From assembly GCA_021463865.1 (NCBI GenBank), contig JAJTXY010000026.1, positions 1-56,057 on the forward strand: a stretch of DNA of 56,057 nt. The letters run 5' to 3'. The notes beneath the pieces are model-generated. The model had not been told where the DNA came from. It did not search any database and worked only from the letters and a program-made list of their open reading frames with translations. The first letter of the stretch is position 1; every line of letters starts with the position of its first letter. Positions 1 to 7,164 of the stretch are shown here, piece by piece. Source of the DNA: Anaerolineae bacterium (GTDB lineage Bacteria > Chloroflexota > Anaerolineae > Aggregatilineales > J027). The translations under genes were made by a program, and so were the position numbers.

Positions 1-1
1 G

Positions 2-100
2 TTGGAAAAGCCGATTGCCCTTGAACAAGGCTCCAAGTTCGCCATCCGCGAAGGTGGTCTCACCGTCGGGGCCGGTGTCATCACTGAGATTATTGAATAG
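2..100 (+). CDS. tuf: Elongation factor Tu, C-terminal end (partial)
   Basis: The first 33 codons read through to a TAG stop and encode the end of EF-Tu domain III, with the typical tail motifs FAIREGG and [10 protein letters not shown]. The rest of the gene lies upstream of the window. EF-Tu delivers aminoacyl-tRNA to the ribosome. Its place directly before tRNA-Trp, secE and nusG is the common bacterial tufB-trpT-secE-nusG order, which supports the call despite the short fragment. Confidence 0.93.
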   Translation: MEKPIALEQGSKFAIREGGLTVGAGVITEIIE

Positions 101-131
101 AATACGACAGGGGTAGCAATACCCCTGATAT

Positions 132-204
132 ACGGGTGTAGCTCAATTGGCAGAGTAGCGGTCTCCAAAACCGTTGGTTCGGGGTTCGAATCCCTGCACC
201 CGTG
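132..204 (+). tRNA. tRNA-Trp (CCA), copy 1
   Basis: A full cloverleaf can be drawn. The 7-bp acceptor stem pairs 132-138 with 197-203. The anticodon loop CTCCAAA has anticodon CCA, and the T arm at 180-196 has loop TTCGAAT. The discriminator base is G204, as expected for Trp. The 3' CCA is not encoded. The second acceptor pair is C-G, unlike the G-C of the downstream copy. It follows tuf by 31 bases and is probably cotranscribed with it and processed out. Confidence 0.93.
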
Positions 205-230
205 CTCGATATCTAAAGATTATGATCAAT

Positions 231-306
231 AGGGGAGTAGCTCAATTGGCAGAGTAACGGTCTCCAAAACCGTCGGTTGGGGGTTCGAGGCCCTCCTCCC
301 CTGCCA
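231..306 (+). tRNA. tRNA-Trp (CCA), copy 2, with encoded 3' CCA
   Basis: A second cloverleaf with anticodon CCA lies 26 bases after the first. The acceptor stem pairs 231-237 with 296-302, the discriminator is G303, and CCA is encoded at 304-306. D arm and anticodon loop match copy 1, while the acceptor and T stems differ. The T loop is TTCGAGG, so position 60 is a purine where a pyrimidine is usual. The acceptor sequence resembles the typical bacterial tRNA-Trp more than copy 1 does. Confidence 0.9.
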
Positions 307-324
307 ATTCATGTGAAGTTCGCG

Positions 325-349
325 GACACCGCCCCCTAAAGGCGGTGTC
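325..349 (+). other. Perfect hairpin between tRNA-Trp and secE
   Basis: Nine bases at 325-333 (GACACCGCC) pair perfectly with 341-349, closing a 7-base loop. No long T-run follows, so it is not a standard intrinsic terminator. It may be a partial terminator, an RNA-processing site or a stabilising 5' end for the secE transcript after tRNA excision. Confidence 0.5.
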
Positions 350-388
350 TTAGTATGTCGAATTTACTATTTTTGAGGAGTACACACT

Positions 389-985
389 GTGTCGAAAGTA
401 AACGCCCGTAAGAATGACGTCCTTGGTGAAGAGGAATTGGAAGAAACCTACGACGAACTAGAGGGCGAAGAATACGACGATGATGAATATGGGGATGAAC
501 CAGACGAAGTAGAAGTTGGGAAGGCGTCTGGGTCACAGGTAGTCGTTTCTGACAGCCGTGCGCGTCGCAAGCGTAATCGTGGTGAGGTTTTTGAGACCGC
601 CGCCCCCGGCTCTGCGACGACAGAAAAGAAAAATCGCCCAACCCCCAGTCGCCGTGATGCCAAAGTTTCTACTGGTAATCGTCTTGAGAATTTACCCGTC
701 ATTGGTGGGCTTGTAAGCTATTTCCGCAATGTCTATTTGGAAATGCAAAAAGTGACTTGGCCGACCCGGGAGGAAACGGTTCGATTGACCCGCATCGTGC
801 TAAGTGTCACGGTTGGATTCTCTATGGCGCTTGGGGCGCTCGATATTTTCTATTCGTGGTGGATGCACAACGAACTGTTAAGCAATACTGGCGGGTTCCT
901 CGCAATTGCAGCGGTCTATGTGGCGCTTTTGGGTGTCACCAGTTGGTATTTGTTTTATCGTAAAGATGAGACATTACCTTATTAG
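389..985 (+). CDS. secE: Preprotein translocase subunit SecE with long acidic N-terminal extension
   Basis: SecE is the small essential subunit that clamps SecY in the Sec translocon. The SecE domain lies at about residues 105-160, with the family signature MQKVTWPTREE followed by a membrane helix at about 132-155. A second hydrophobic stretch at about 167-190 follows, which most SecE proteins lack. Residues 1-100 are predicted disordered: first Asp/Glu/Tyr-rich, then Arg/Lys-rich. Many bacterial SecE proteins have only 60-80 residues, against 198 here. The start is GTG, preceded by GAGGAG at 375-380. It lies in the conserved order before nusG. Confidence 0.93.
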   Translation: MSKVNARKNDVLGEEELEETYDELEGEEYDDDEYGDEPDEVEVGKASGSQVVVSDSRARRKRNRGEVFETAAPGSATTEKKNRPTPSRRDAKVSTGNRLENLPVIGGLVSYFRNVYLEMQKVTWPTREETVRLTRIVLSVTVGFSMALGALDIFYSWWMHNELLSNTGGFLAIAAVYVALLGVTSWYLFYRKDETLPY

Positions 986-1016
986 CACAAGCCGGATAAG
1001 TAAAAAGGCTTAGGTC

Positions 1017-1754
1017 GTGACAAAAAAACGTCAAGAGCAATATGATGACGACTTCGACTTCGATCCAGAACCCATTTATATGGATGACGAAGGCGATGAA
1101 GCGGATGAAAATCCTCGTCTAAAAGAAGATATTCTGCCCAGTGAACGTGGCAAGCGCATCGGCGACAATATTGAAGTTGCTCTCAGTGATGATTTCAAAC
1201 TTGGTATCGGTGATGAATCCGATGACTTGGGTGGCAAACACTGGTATGTTGTTCACTGCTATTCCGGTCAGGAAAACAAAGTCTGCCACGCTATTGAACA
1301 GCGTATTGAAACAATGGGGATGCAAGACAAGATTTTTGATGTGGTGGTCCCCACCGAAGAGGAAATTGAAGTCAAAGAGGGCAAACGCCGTACTGTTGAG
1401 CGCCGAGTTTTCCCCGGCTATATCCTTGTCCAGATGATTATGGATGAAGACTCGTGGTACGTGGTGCGTAATACTCCCGGTGTCACGGGCTTTGTGGGTA
1501 TGGGTAACGATCCAACCCCGCTGCGTCCGGAAGAAGTTAATCAGATTATGCGCCGGATGGAAGCCGATACACCGAAGATTAAAGTCACCTATAAACCCGG
1601 CCAAAAAGTGCGTATCATTGATGGGCCATTCAACGAATTTGTCGGTATCGTCAGCGATATTGACCAAGAAAAATCCAAAGTACGGGTTATGGTATCGTTC
1701 TTTGGGCGTGATACGCCTGTCGAACTCGACTTCTTGCAGGTCGAAAAAGTCTAG
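1017..1754 (+). CDS. nusG: Transcription termination/antitermination protein NusG
   Basis: NusG binds RNA polymerase and affects elongation, pausing and Rho-dependent termination. The NGN domain spans about residues 74-182 (KHWYVVHCYSGQENK, RRVFPGYILVQM, TPGVTGFVG). The KOW domain spans about 192-245 (PGQKVRIIDGPF). The first roughly 70 residues are an acidic extension absent from short NusG proteins, parallel to that of SecE next door. The start is GTG, and the core domains lie entirely downstream of it. It is 31 bases after secE and in the same operon. Confidence 0.95.
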   Translation: MTKKRQEQYDDDFDFDPEPIYMDDEGDEADENPRLKEDILPSERGKRIGDNIEVALSDDFKLGIGDESDDLGGKHWYVVHCYSGQENKVCHAIEQRIETMGMQDKIFDVVVPTEEEIEVKEGKRRTVERRVFPGYILVQMIMDEDSWYVVRNTPGVTGFVGMGNDPTPLRPEEVNQIMRRMEADTPKIKVTYKPGQKVRIIDGPFNEFVGIVSDIDQEKSKVRVMVSFFGRDTPVELDFLQVEKV

Positions 1755-1767
1755 CCGGATGTGACAC

Positions 1768-1836
1768 GATGGAGACACATCAACCCCTCCATCCAAAATT
1801 GAGTAGATAACGTTCGGGCGGGTCACAAAACCCGCC
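1768..1836 (+). other. nusG-rplK intergenic region with two hairpins
   Basis: The 131-base gap between nusG and rplK holds two inverted repeats. GATGGA (1768-1773) pairs with TCCATC (1788-1793). GGCGGGT (1817-1823) pairs with ACCCGCC (1830-1836) around a 6-base loop. No T-run follows either stem. These may be attenuator or processing structures ahead of the ribosomal protein genes. Confidence 0.35.
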
Positions 1837-1885
1837 TCATGTTGAGATAAGTCAAGTCAAGAAGTAACCCAAGGATAATTTTCAA

Positions 1886-2311
1886 ATGGCTAAGAAACTC
1901 AAAGCAATTGTCACCCTGCAATTGCCAGCCGGGAAGGCAAGCCCCGCACCGCCCGTTGGTCCCGCATTGGCCCAACATGGTATTAACTTGATGAACTTCG
2001 TCAAGGAATATAACGCCAAGACCGCCAGCCGGATTGGTGAGATCATTCCGGCGGAAATCACGATTTTTACCGATGGGTCATTCAAATTCCGCCTCAAGAG
2101 TCCGCCTACCGCGTTCCTGATTCGCCGCGCCGCTGGTGTGGATAAAGGCTCTAGCACGCCGAATCGGGATAAGGTTGGCAAGATTAGCCGCGCCCAAGTC
2201 AAGGAAATCGCTGAGATCAAACGCGAAGACCTAAACGCGGTAGATGTTGAAGGGGCGATGCTGCAAATCGCAGGTACGGCCCGCAGCATGGGTATTGAAG
2301 TTGTAGACTAG
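1886..2311 (+). CDS. rplK: 50S ribosomal protein L11
   Basis: L11 binds the GTPase-associated region of 23S rRNA. The 141-residue length is standard. The N-terminal domain shows [24 protein letters not shown] in two adjoining blocks (QLPAGKASP and [13 protein letters not shown]), and the C-terminal RNA-binding domain follows with SPPTAFLI and a GTARSMGI ending. The ATG is preceded by AAGGA at about 1871. It forms the usual pair with rplA. Confidence 0.97.
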   Translation: MAKKLKAIVTLQLPAGKASPAPPVGPALAQHGINLMNFVKEYNAKTASRIGEIIPAEITIFTDGSFKFRLKSPPTAFLIRRAAGVDKGSSTPNRDKVGKISRAQVKEIAEIKREDLNAVDVEGAMLQIAGTARSMGIEVVD

Positions 2312-2350
2312 CGAGTCGTATCAATCGAATTTTGTTCTAAATCATAGAGA

Positions 2351-2381
2351 GTGGGAGAGCCTCTTTCGGCTCGTGTACCAC
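2351..2381 (+). promoter_or_regulatory. Putative L1-binding autoregulatory RNA in the rplA leader
   Basis: The rplK-rplA spacer folds as an interrupted hairpin. GTGG (2351-2354) pairs with CCAC (2378-2381), and GAGCC (2357-2361) pairs with GGCTC (2368-2372). This leaves an asymmetric internal loop of GA opposite GTGTA. The GTGGGAG...TACCAC pattern resembles helix 77 of 23S rRNA, the L1 binding site, and L1 is known to repress its own mRNA by mimicry. The stem ends one base before the GGAGG ribosome-binding site at 2383-2387. Function is inferred from this match and position. Confidence 0.6.
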
Positions 2382-2394
2382 CGGAGGAAAATCA

Positions 2395-3117
2395 ATGTCT
2401 CACGGAAAGAATTATGCTGGCGCTCTTGCCAAAGTAGATCGGGACAAGAATTACAACCCCGAAGAAGCGATTGCCCTGATTAAACAAGTAGCCTTCGCCA
2501 AATTTGATGAAACGGTTGAAGTCCATGCCCGCCTCGGCATTGACCCCCGCCAAAGTGACCAACAAGTCCGCAGCACTGTTTTGCTACCACATGGCTTGGG
2601 CAAGACCGTCCGCATCCTCGTGTTTGCTGAGGGTGAGGCCGTCCAGATCGCCAAAGACGCCGGAGCCGACATCATTGCGGATGATGACATCATCACCCAG
2701 ATTGAGCGCGATGGGTGGGTCGAATTTGACACGGCTATCGCTATTCCCGCCGTTATGCGTAAAATTGGTAAACTCGGCAAGGTGTTGGGCCGCCGCAATT
2801 TGATGCCCAGCCCCAAATCGGGCACGGTGGTTGGGCCAGAAGACCTAGCCAGCGCGATTCAAGAAGCTCGCGCAGGCAAGCTGGCTTATCGTAATGACAA
2901 GACCGGCAACATCCATGCCCCCATCGGCAAAATCCGCTTTGAAGAACAGCAACTGGTCGAAAACTTGGCCGCGTTGATGGATTCACTGCGCCGCAACAAA
3001 CCCGCCAGCGCCAAAGGCACCTACCTCAAGCGGTTGGTGGTGACCAGCACCATGGGTCCCGGTGTGCGGGTTGACCCCAACCTTGCATTGGCGATGGGGA
3101 TCACCGTCGCTCCCTGA
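2395..3117 (+). CDS. rplA: 50S ribosomal protein L1
   Basis: L1 forms the ribosomal L1 stalk and regulates its own operon. The 240-residue length is normal. Characteristic blocks include the N-terminal [16 protein letters not shown] and [25 protein letters not shown], and the C-terminal [23 protein letters not shown] site stands 7 bases before the ATG, immediately after the putative L1-binding RNA. The usual downstream rplJ-rplL-rpoB genes do not follow here. Confidence 0.97.
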   Translation: MSHGKNYAGALAKVDRDKNYNPEEAIALIKQVAFAKFDETVEVHARLGIDPRQSDQQVRSTVLLPHGLGKTVRILVFAEGEAVQIAKDAGADIIADDDIITQIERDGWVEFDTAIAIPAVMRKIGKLGKVLGRRNLMPSPKSGTVVGPEDLASAIQEARAGKLAYRNDKTGNIHAPIGKIRFEEQQLVENLAALMDSLRRNKPASAKGTYLKRLVVTSTMGPGVRVDPNLALAMGITVAP

Positions 3118-3147
3118 GTTGAGACTGAAAAACACGAATATACAATG

Positions 3148-3178
3148 GGGCGGGTCGCAGGATTCGCCCTATTTGTTT
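3148..3178 (+). terminator. Probable terminator after rplA
   Basis: GGGCGGGTC (3148-3156) pairs with GATTCGCCC (3161-3169), including two G-T pairs, around a 4-base loop. ATTTGTTT follows. It lies 31 bases after the rplA stop and before a new promoter, so it plausibly ends the ribosomal operon. Confidence 0.5.
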
Positions 3179-3203
3179 AGACGGATGTTTTTCGGGTTAT
3201 AAT
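3173..3203 (+). promoter_or_regulatory. Promoter placing transcription start at or near the hydrolase ATG
   Basis: A perfect -10 TATAAT lies at 3198-3203, with a weak TTGTTT -35 at 3173-3178 (19-base spacer). The expected start point, about 7 bases downstream of the -10, coincides with the ATG at 3210. This suggests a leaderless mRNA. Confidence 0.5.
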
Positions 3204-3209
3204 CCAACT

Positions 3210-4151
3210 ATGATGCCCAGCAACGAAAAGCCGATTCCGATCACCACTCGTCCACGCCGCTTCAGCCGCCGTTATTGGTTGCGGATGTTTCGGTTGCTCA
3301 TGCTCCCGATTGTTTTGTTGGCAATATTGTTGCCCTTATTAGCCGGAGCGATCCCGACTTATGCCATTTTGCATGGGGAGTGCGGAGATGATGGTGTGCG
3401 ACCTGATGATTTTGGGCATCAATGGGAAGCAATTACTATCAATGCCAGTGCAGGGGGTAAATTCCGAGCCTATTTTGTCGCGGGGACGAACGGGGCAACC
3501 ATCATCATTCCACCTGCCCACCGCGGTGGACTCAATAATCGGCTTGATGAGGCCGATGTATTGATCCGACACGGGTATAGTGTCTTGGGTTTTGAATCGC
3601 GGCGTTGTGCAGATATGGGTAGCCTTAGTTTGGGTTATAAAGAAGTCAGCGAAGTGGGCGACGCCTTGCAGTATCTTCAATCCCGACCCGATGTTGACCC
3701 TGATAAAATTGGTATTCTTGGATTTTCGTCGGCGGGTGCGACCTCGATTATGGCTGCGGCCCAATATCCTGAAATCAAGGCAGTGGTCGCTGAGGGGGGA
3801 TACGCCGATATGGGTGGTTTGGTCGAAGGGGACGCCAAACTGCGCTATCCTGAGACATTGATGCGAATCTCGATTCGTTTGACGTATCGGGCGATTACTG
3901 GAACAAATATCGAGAAACTCAGCCCATTGGATGTAATACACAATATCTATCCACGCCCAATTCTGCTGATTTATGGTACAAAAGAACCGTCGCTTTCGGG
4001 AGCTTATGACCAACAGGAAGCGGCGGGCGACAATGCAGATCTGTGGGTCGTGGTTGGAGCGGACCATGGTGGGTATTTTCCAACGGAACCGGAAGAATAT
4101 GAACGGCGGGTCATTGAGTTTTTTAATCGGGCACTTTTGCAATCCGCATGA
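3210..4151 (+). CDS. Membrane-anchored alpha/beta hydrolase
   Basis: An N-terminal basic segment and membrane helix (about residues 26-50) are followed by a serine hydrolase fold outside the membrane. The nucleophile elbow is ILGFSSAG with Ser173. It reads G-x-S-x-A-G, with Ala replacing the first glycine after the serine in the usual G-x-S-x-G. Likely partners are Glu259 in YGTKEPS and His286 in GADHGG. This resembles the dienelactone hydrolase/prolyl oligopeptidase-like S9 group. The substrate is unknown. There is no Shine-Dalgarno motif, consistent with a leaderless start, and an alternative ATG is at 3213. Confidence 0.8.
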   Translation: MMPSNEKPIPITTRPRRFSRRYWLRMFRLLMLPIVLLAILLPLLAGAIPTYAILHGECGDDGVRPDDFGHQWEAITINASAGGKFRAYFVAGTNGATIIIPPAHRGGLNNRLDEADVLIRHGYSVLGFESRRCADMGSLSLGYKEVSEVGDALQYLQSRPDVDPDKIGILGFSSAGATSIMAAAQYPEIKAVVAEGGYADMGGLVEGDAKLRYPETLMRISIRLTYRAITGTNIEKLSPLDVIHNIYPRPILLIYGTKEPSLSGAYDQQEAAGDNADLWVVVGADHGGYFPTEPEEYERRVIEFFNRALLQSA

Positions 4152-5584
4152 CACCCTTTAGCAACGACTATCTCCATCAAGTTTCGGATTTGATTGCCAT
4201 ACGCACGGGCCTCAATACCTATGAGCATCGGCGGGATCGGCTGGTCGAAATTCTCCAACTTCACCCCGAGGCCCAATGTTATCCCACCAGTTTCTTAGAG
4301 CGATTGTGGCTCTTGCCGGATGAACACCCCCTGTGGCAGGCCCTGTTAGCAGAACTCACCATCGGCGAGACGTATTTCATGCGTGATGAGGCGCAGATTG
4401 CGGCCCTACGTGATGAAATTTTACCTGCCCTCATTCAAGAGAAACGCCGTCAACGCAATTTTAAGCTGCATATTTGGAGCGCGGGGTGCGCGACAGGCGA
4501 AGAACCCTATACACTTGCGATTTTGCTGAATGATTTGCTGCCGGATATAGACCGCTGGCATATCCAAATCATCGGCACGGACATCAATGAAGCGGCGCTT
4601 GAAATTGCGCGGATAGGTCGTTATCGGGAGTGGTCATTGCGGGGAACGTCCTCAAGCCTGCGCCAGCGATTTTTTTCTACTCTTGAGCAACATGAGCCGT
4701 CCAATCATACCTTGCCTGTATTTGAAATCCGACCTGAAATTAAAAGGCTAGTCATTTTTCAGCATGGTAATCTTTTGGGGGATGCTCTTTTTCCAACCCA
4801 ACAGGATATCGTATTGTGTCGCAATGTCTTGATGTATTTCACTCAAGATCAGCGCGAAAAAATGGAACAGCGTTTATTACATGCGGTTCGTGAAGGGGGT
4901 TGGTTGCTGTTAAGCCCTGCTGAATTTTTGTCTCAGACCCGCCCGCACTATGGTACTCGCTATTTTAATGGTGCATTGGCCCACCAAAAAAACCATAATG
5001 GGGCAAATCTCGCCAAGCACTATACAATGAGCTTTGCTCCCATTGTCGTGTCACCGACCATTGACCCCAAATTGACCACTCAAGAGATTGAGAATCGTTA
5101 TCGGGTGGCGGTGACGGCAATGCAGGCCGGACGTTTAGAAATTGCGATGCGTTTGGCCCAACAAGCCCTTGAAGATCGCCCCCATTCTCCAGCGGTGCAT
5201 ACCCTCATTGGCAGCATTCTGGCGAGTTGGGGAGAAGCGGCTCACGCTCATACACATCTTAAGCAGGCCCTTGAACTCGATACCCTTTTTGCGGATGCCC
5301 ATTATCTGATAGGGTTGATGCAGCTAGAAACGGGAGATTATCTGTCCGCACGGGCTTCACTACGCGCCGCAATCTACTGCCGGCCAGATTTTCCATTGGC
5401 CTATCTGGTCAGTGGGGATTTATTTAAGACCGAAGGCGATTTGCCGCGTGCTGCCCATGCGTGGGAAACCGCCCGCCGATTTGCGACTGTTCTGCCCGCT
5501 ACCATACCTCTGAGTGATGTGGCCGATGTCACTGCCGAGCAGTTGATTCGCTTGGTGGAAAACCGCCTGAACACCTCCGCTTGA
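4148..5584 (+). CDS. CheR-type protein-glutamate methyltransferase with C-terminal TPR repeats
   Basis: CheR enzymes methylate glutamates on chemoreceptors using S-adenosylmethionine. The CheR N-terminal all-alpha part is at residues 1-70, with TYFMRD at 75-80. The SAM-binding motif SAGCATGEEPY lies at 111-121, GTDINEAAL follows, and the CRNVLMYF motif is present. Residues of about 310-470 carry TPR-like repeats (AMRLAQQALEDRP, AHTHLKQALELD). The start overlaps the hydrolase stop as ATGA, indicating translational coupling. No chemoreceptor, CheA or CheB gene is in the window, so the target is unknown. Confidence 0.9.
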   Translation: MTPFSNDYLHQVSDLIAIRTGLNTYEHRRDRLVEILQLHPEAQCYPTSFLERLWLLPDEHPLWQALLAELTIGETYFMRDEAQIAALRDEILPALIQEKRRQRNFKLHIWSAGCATGEEPYTLAILLNDLLPDIDRWHIQIIGTDINEAALEIARIGRYREWSLRGTSSSLRQRFFSTLEQHEPSNHTLPVFEIRPEIKRLVIFQHGNLLGDALFPTQQDIVLCRNVLMYFTQDQREKMEQRLLHAVREGGWLLLSPAEFLSQTRPHYGTRYFNGALAHQKNHNGANLAKHYTMSFAPIVVSPTIDPKLTTQEIENRYRVAVTAMQAGRLEIAMRLAQQALEDRPHSPAVHTLIGSILASWGEAAHAHTHLKQALELDTLFADAHYLIGLMQLETGDYLSARASLRAAIYCRPDFPLAYLVSGDLFKTEGDLPRAAHAWETARRFATVLPATIPLSDVADVTAEQLIRLVENRLNTSA

Positions 5585-5604
5585 GTTGCCAAGCCCTTTC
5601 ACAA

Positions 5605-5633
5605 TTGCCTGCAATGCCAGCCTATGTTAAGAT
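5605..5633 (+). promoter_or_regulatory. Possible promoter of the LysM protein gene
   Basis: TTGCCT (5605-5610) and TAAGAT (5628-5633) are separated by 17 bases and lie 38 bases before the start codon. Both hexamers match the sigma-70 consensus at four of six positions. Confidence 0.4.
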
Positions 5634-5671
5634 GCGCGATAGGGATATTCGTTTGTTTAAGGAAATGATTC

Positions 5672-6685
5672 ATGACACGTCGGGCATTGGGCGGATTTGT
5701 CTTAATCAATATCGTGGTATCAATTGCGGCGGCTTTACTCATCATCATGATTGCCTCTCCCTCTGATGATGACAATAACCAACCTCAAGTGACTAGGCGT
5801 GTGGTGGTCTACACGGCTACTTCGCAACCCGGCGTATTACCTCCGGCAGCGTTGGAGGGCACGATCTTCGCCCTAAACTCGACAATTCAAGCCCTTAATT
5901 CACAAATCGGCAATGGTGGCCCCATTTTGCCGCCGAACAATGGCGAGCAGGAGACTCCCCAACCAAATACTGATAATGTGCCGTCGGGTATTCCAACTTT
6001 AGACCCGACCATAGTATCGTTGGCAAATGTTCCTAGCCTGAATTTAAGTACACCCGGTCAATCTACAGGCGGAAATCAACCAACCCCTGCCGATGGGTGT
6101 CAGCGTTATGTAGTCGTGCCGGGGGATTCGTGCAGTGCCATCGCGGATCGTTTTGATGTCAGCGTGAATGATCTGATTGAAATCAATGGCCTTTCTGCTG
6201 CTTGCCCACTCAATGTGGACGACGTGCTGCGTATCCCCGGTGAAGGCTGCAAGCCACCTGAACCGCCAACTGGCACTCCCACTGCGACCAATACACCCTT
6301 TGTTTTTGGTACGTTTTCGGTGACCAATACCCCAGCACCTACCGCTACCGAAGCGGATGTGCAGATTTTGCAGATTCTCAATGCGGGCGTGACTTCGAGT
6401 GAGCAGGTAGATATTCAAAATACGGGGGATGCTGTCGTCAGTTTGCAAGGGTGGACGCTGACCGATAGCGAAGATAACATATTTACCTTCCCCGATTTGC
6501 TGCTCCAATCTGGGCAAATTATCCGTATCTTTACCCGTGTCGGACAAAATACCCCCGCCGCCCTCTATTGGAATTTGACGGCGGCGGTCTGGGAAAATGG
6601 TGAAGTAGCGACTCTCGCTGATGGCTCCGGCCAAACCCAATCTACCTTTACCGTCGGCGGCCAAGCGATTAATTTTGGCAATTAG
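5672..6685 (+). CDS. Membrane-anchored LysM and lamin-tail domain protein
   Basis: One N-terminal membrane helix (about residues 8-29) is followed by a Pro/Thr/Asn-rich linker. A LysM domain comes next at about 143-193 (YVVVPGDSCSAIADRF, LIEINGL, VLRIPG), which binds peptidoglycan or chitin-type glycans. A second Thr/Pro linker leads to a lamin-tail (LTD) fold at about 230-335 (VDIQNTGDAVVSLQGWTLTD). The protein therefore probably sits outside the cytoplasmic membrane, bound to wall glycan. LTD is common in secreted nucleases and surface proteins, but no catalytic domain is visible here. Confidence 0.85.
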   Translation: MTRRALGGFVLINIVVSIAAALLIIMIASPSDDDNNQPQVTRRVVVYTATSQPGVLPPAALEGTIFALNSTIQALNSQIGNGGPILPPNNGEQETPQPNTDNVPSGIPTLDPTIVSLANVPSLNLSTPGQSTGGNQPTPADGCQRYVVVPGDSCSAIADRFDVSVNDLIEINGLSAACPLNVDDVLRIPGEGCKPPEPPTGTPTATNTPFVFGTFSVTNTPAPTATEADVQILQILNAGVTSSEQVDIQNTGDAVVSLQGWTLTDSEDNIFTFPDLLLQSGQIIRIFTRVGQNTPAALYWNLTAAVWENGEVATLADGSGQTQSTFTVGGQAINFGN

Positions 6686-6722
6686 GCCAAGTGAAGCGGA
6701 TGAGTAAGCCGTGAGTATCCTT

Positions 6723-6753
6723 TTGACCCTTGCCGCCTACCCTAAATTATAGA
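6723..6753 (+). promoter_or_regulatory. Possible promoter of the ferredoxin gene
   Basis: A near-consensus -35 TTGACC (6723-6728) precedes an AT-rich -10 region (AATTATAGA, 6745-6753). The exact -10 hexamer is uncertain: AATTAT gives a 16-base spacer and TATAGA gives 19. Confidence 0.35.
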
Positions 6754-6795
6754 TACAGTTCGGTTTGTTAGGGTCGCATCAAAAGGAGACGATTT

Positions 6796-7164
6796 ATGCC
6801 TCTGCTCAAAGTAGAGGGTCAAGTATTTGAGGTGGAAGACGGTAAACGGCTGATTTTGGCATTGGAGGATAGTGGTCTTGATGTCATGCACCGCTGTGGG
6901 GGTTTTGCCAAATGTACCACCTGCCGTGTGAAATTCATCGAAGGTGAACCCACCCGCATGACCCAAGCCGAGTTTGACCGCCTTAAAAATACGCCGGATT
7001 TGTTGGGGCAGACACGCTTGGCCTGTCAAATTGTGTGTGACCACGATATGGAGGTTGAACCCGTCATCCATTTATCAAATGCCGATGTCAAATCTCCCGG
7101 CGCTCGACCCGAAAAACAAATTACCCCGAAACCTGTATGGATTGACCGCCCTATTGATCTATGA
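6796..7164 (+). CDS. 2Fe-2S ferredoxin (plant/adrenodoxin-type fold)
   Basis: This small electron carrier has the cluster motif RCGGFAKCTTC, giving Cys34, Cys40 and Cys43. The fourth ligand is Cys77 in TRLACQ. An extra cysteine (Cys81) follows. The spacing Cx5Cx2C is that of the adrenodoxin-like 2Fe-2S class. The last roughly 25 residues form a Pro/Lys-rich tail. AAGGAG stands at about 6782-6787. The stop overlaps the next start (ATGA), so the two genes are translationally coupled. The redox partner is unknown. Confidence 0.9.
   Translation: MPLLKVEGQVFEVEDGKRLILALEDSGLDVMHRCGGFAKCTTCRVKFIEGEPTRMTQAEFDRLKNTPDLLGQTRLACQIVCDHDMEVEPVIHLSNADVKSPGARPEKQITPKPVWIDRPIDL

Noticed and set aside
1119-1826. 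235-codon open frame antisense to nusG
   Set aside because: It is the exact shadow of a well-conserved gene, has no family motif, and lacks a ribosome-binding site.
1817-1836. Intrinsic terminator between nusG and rplK
   Set aside because: The stem is good but no T-run follows, and the genes belong to one conserved cluster.
3339-4154. 271-codon open frame antisense to the hydrolase
   Set aside because: It is rich in Arg, His and Cys without motifs and lies fully inside a recognisable gene.
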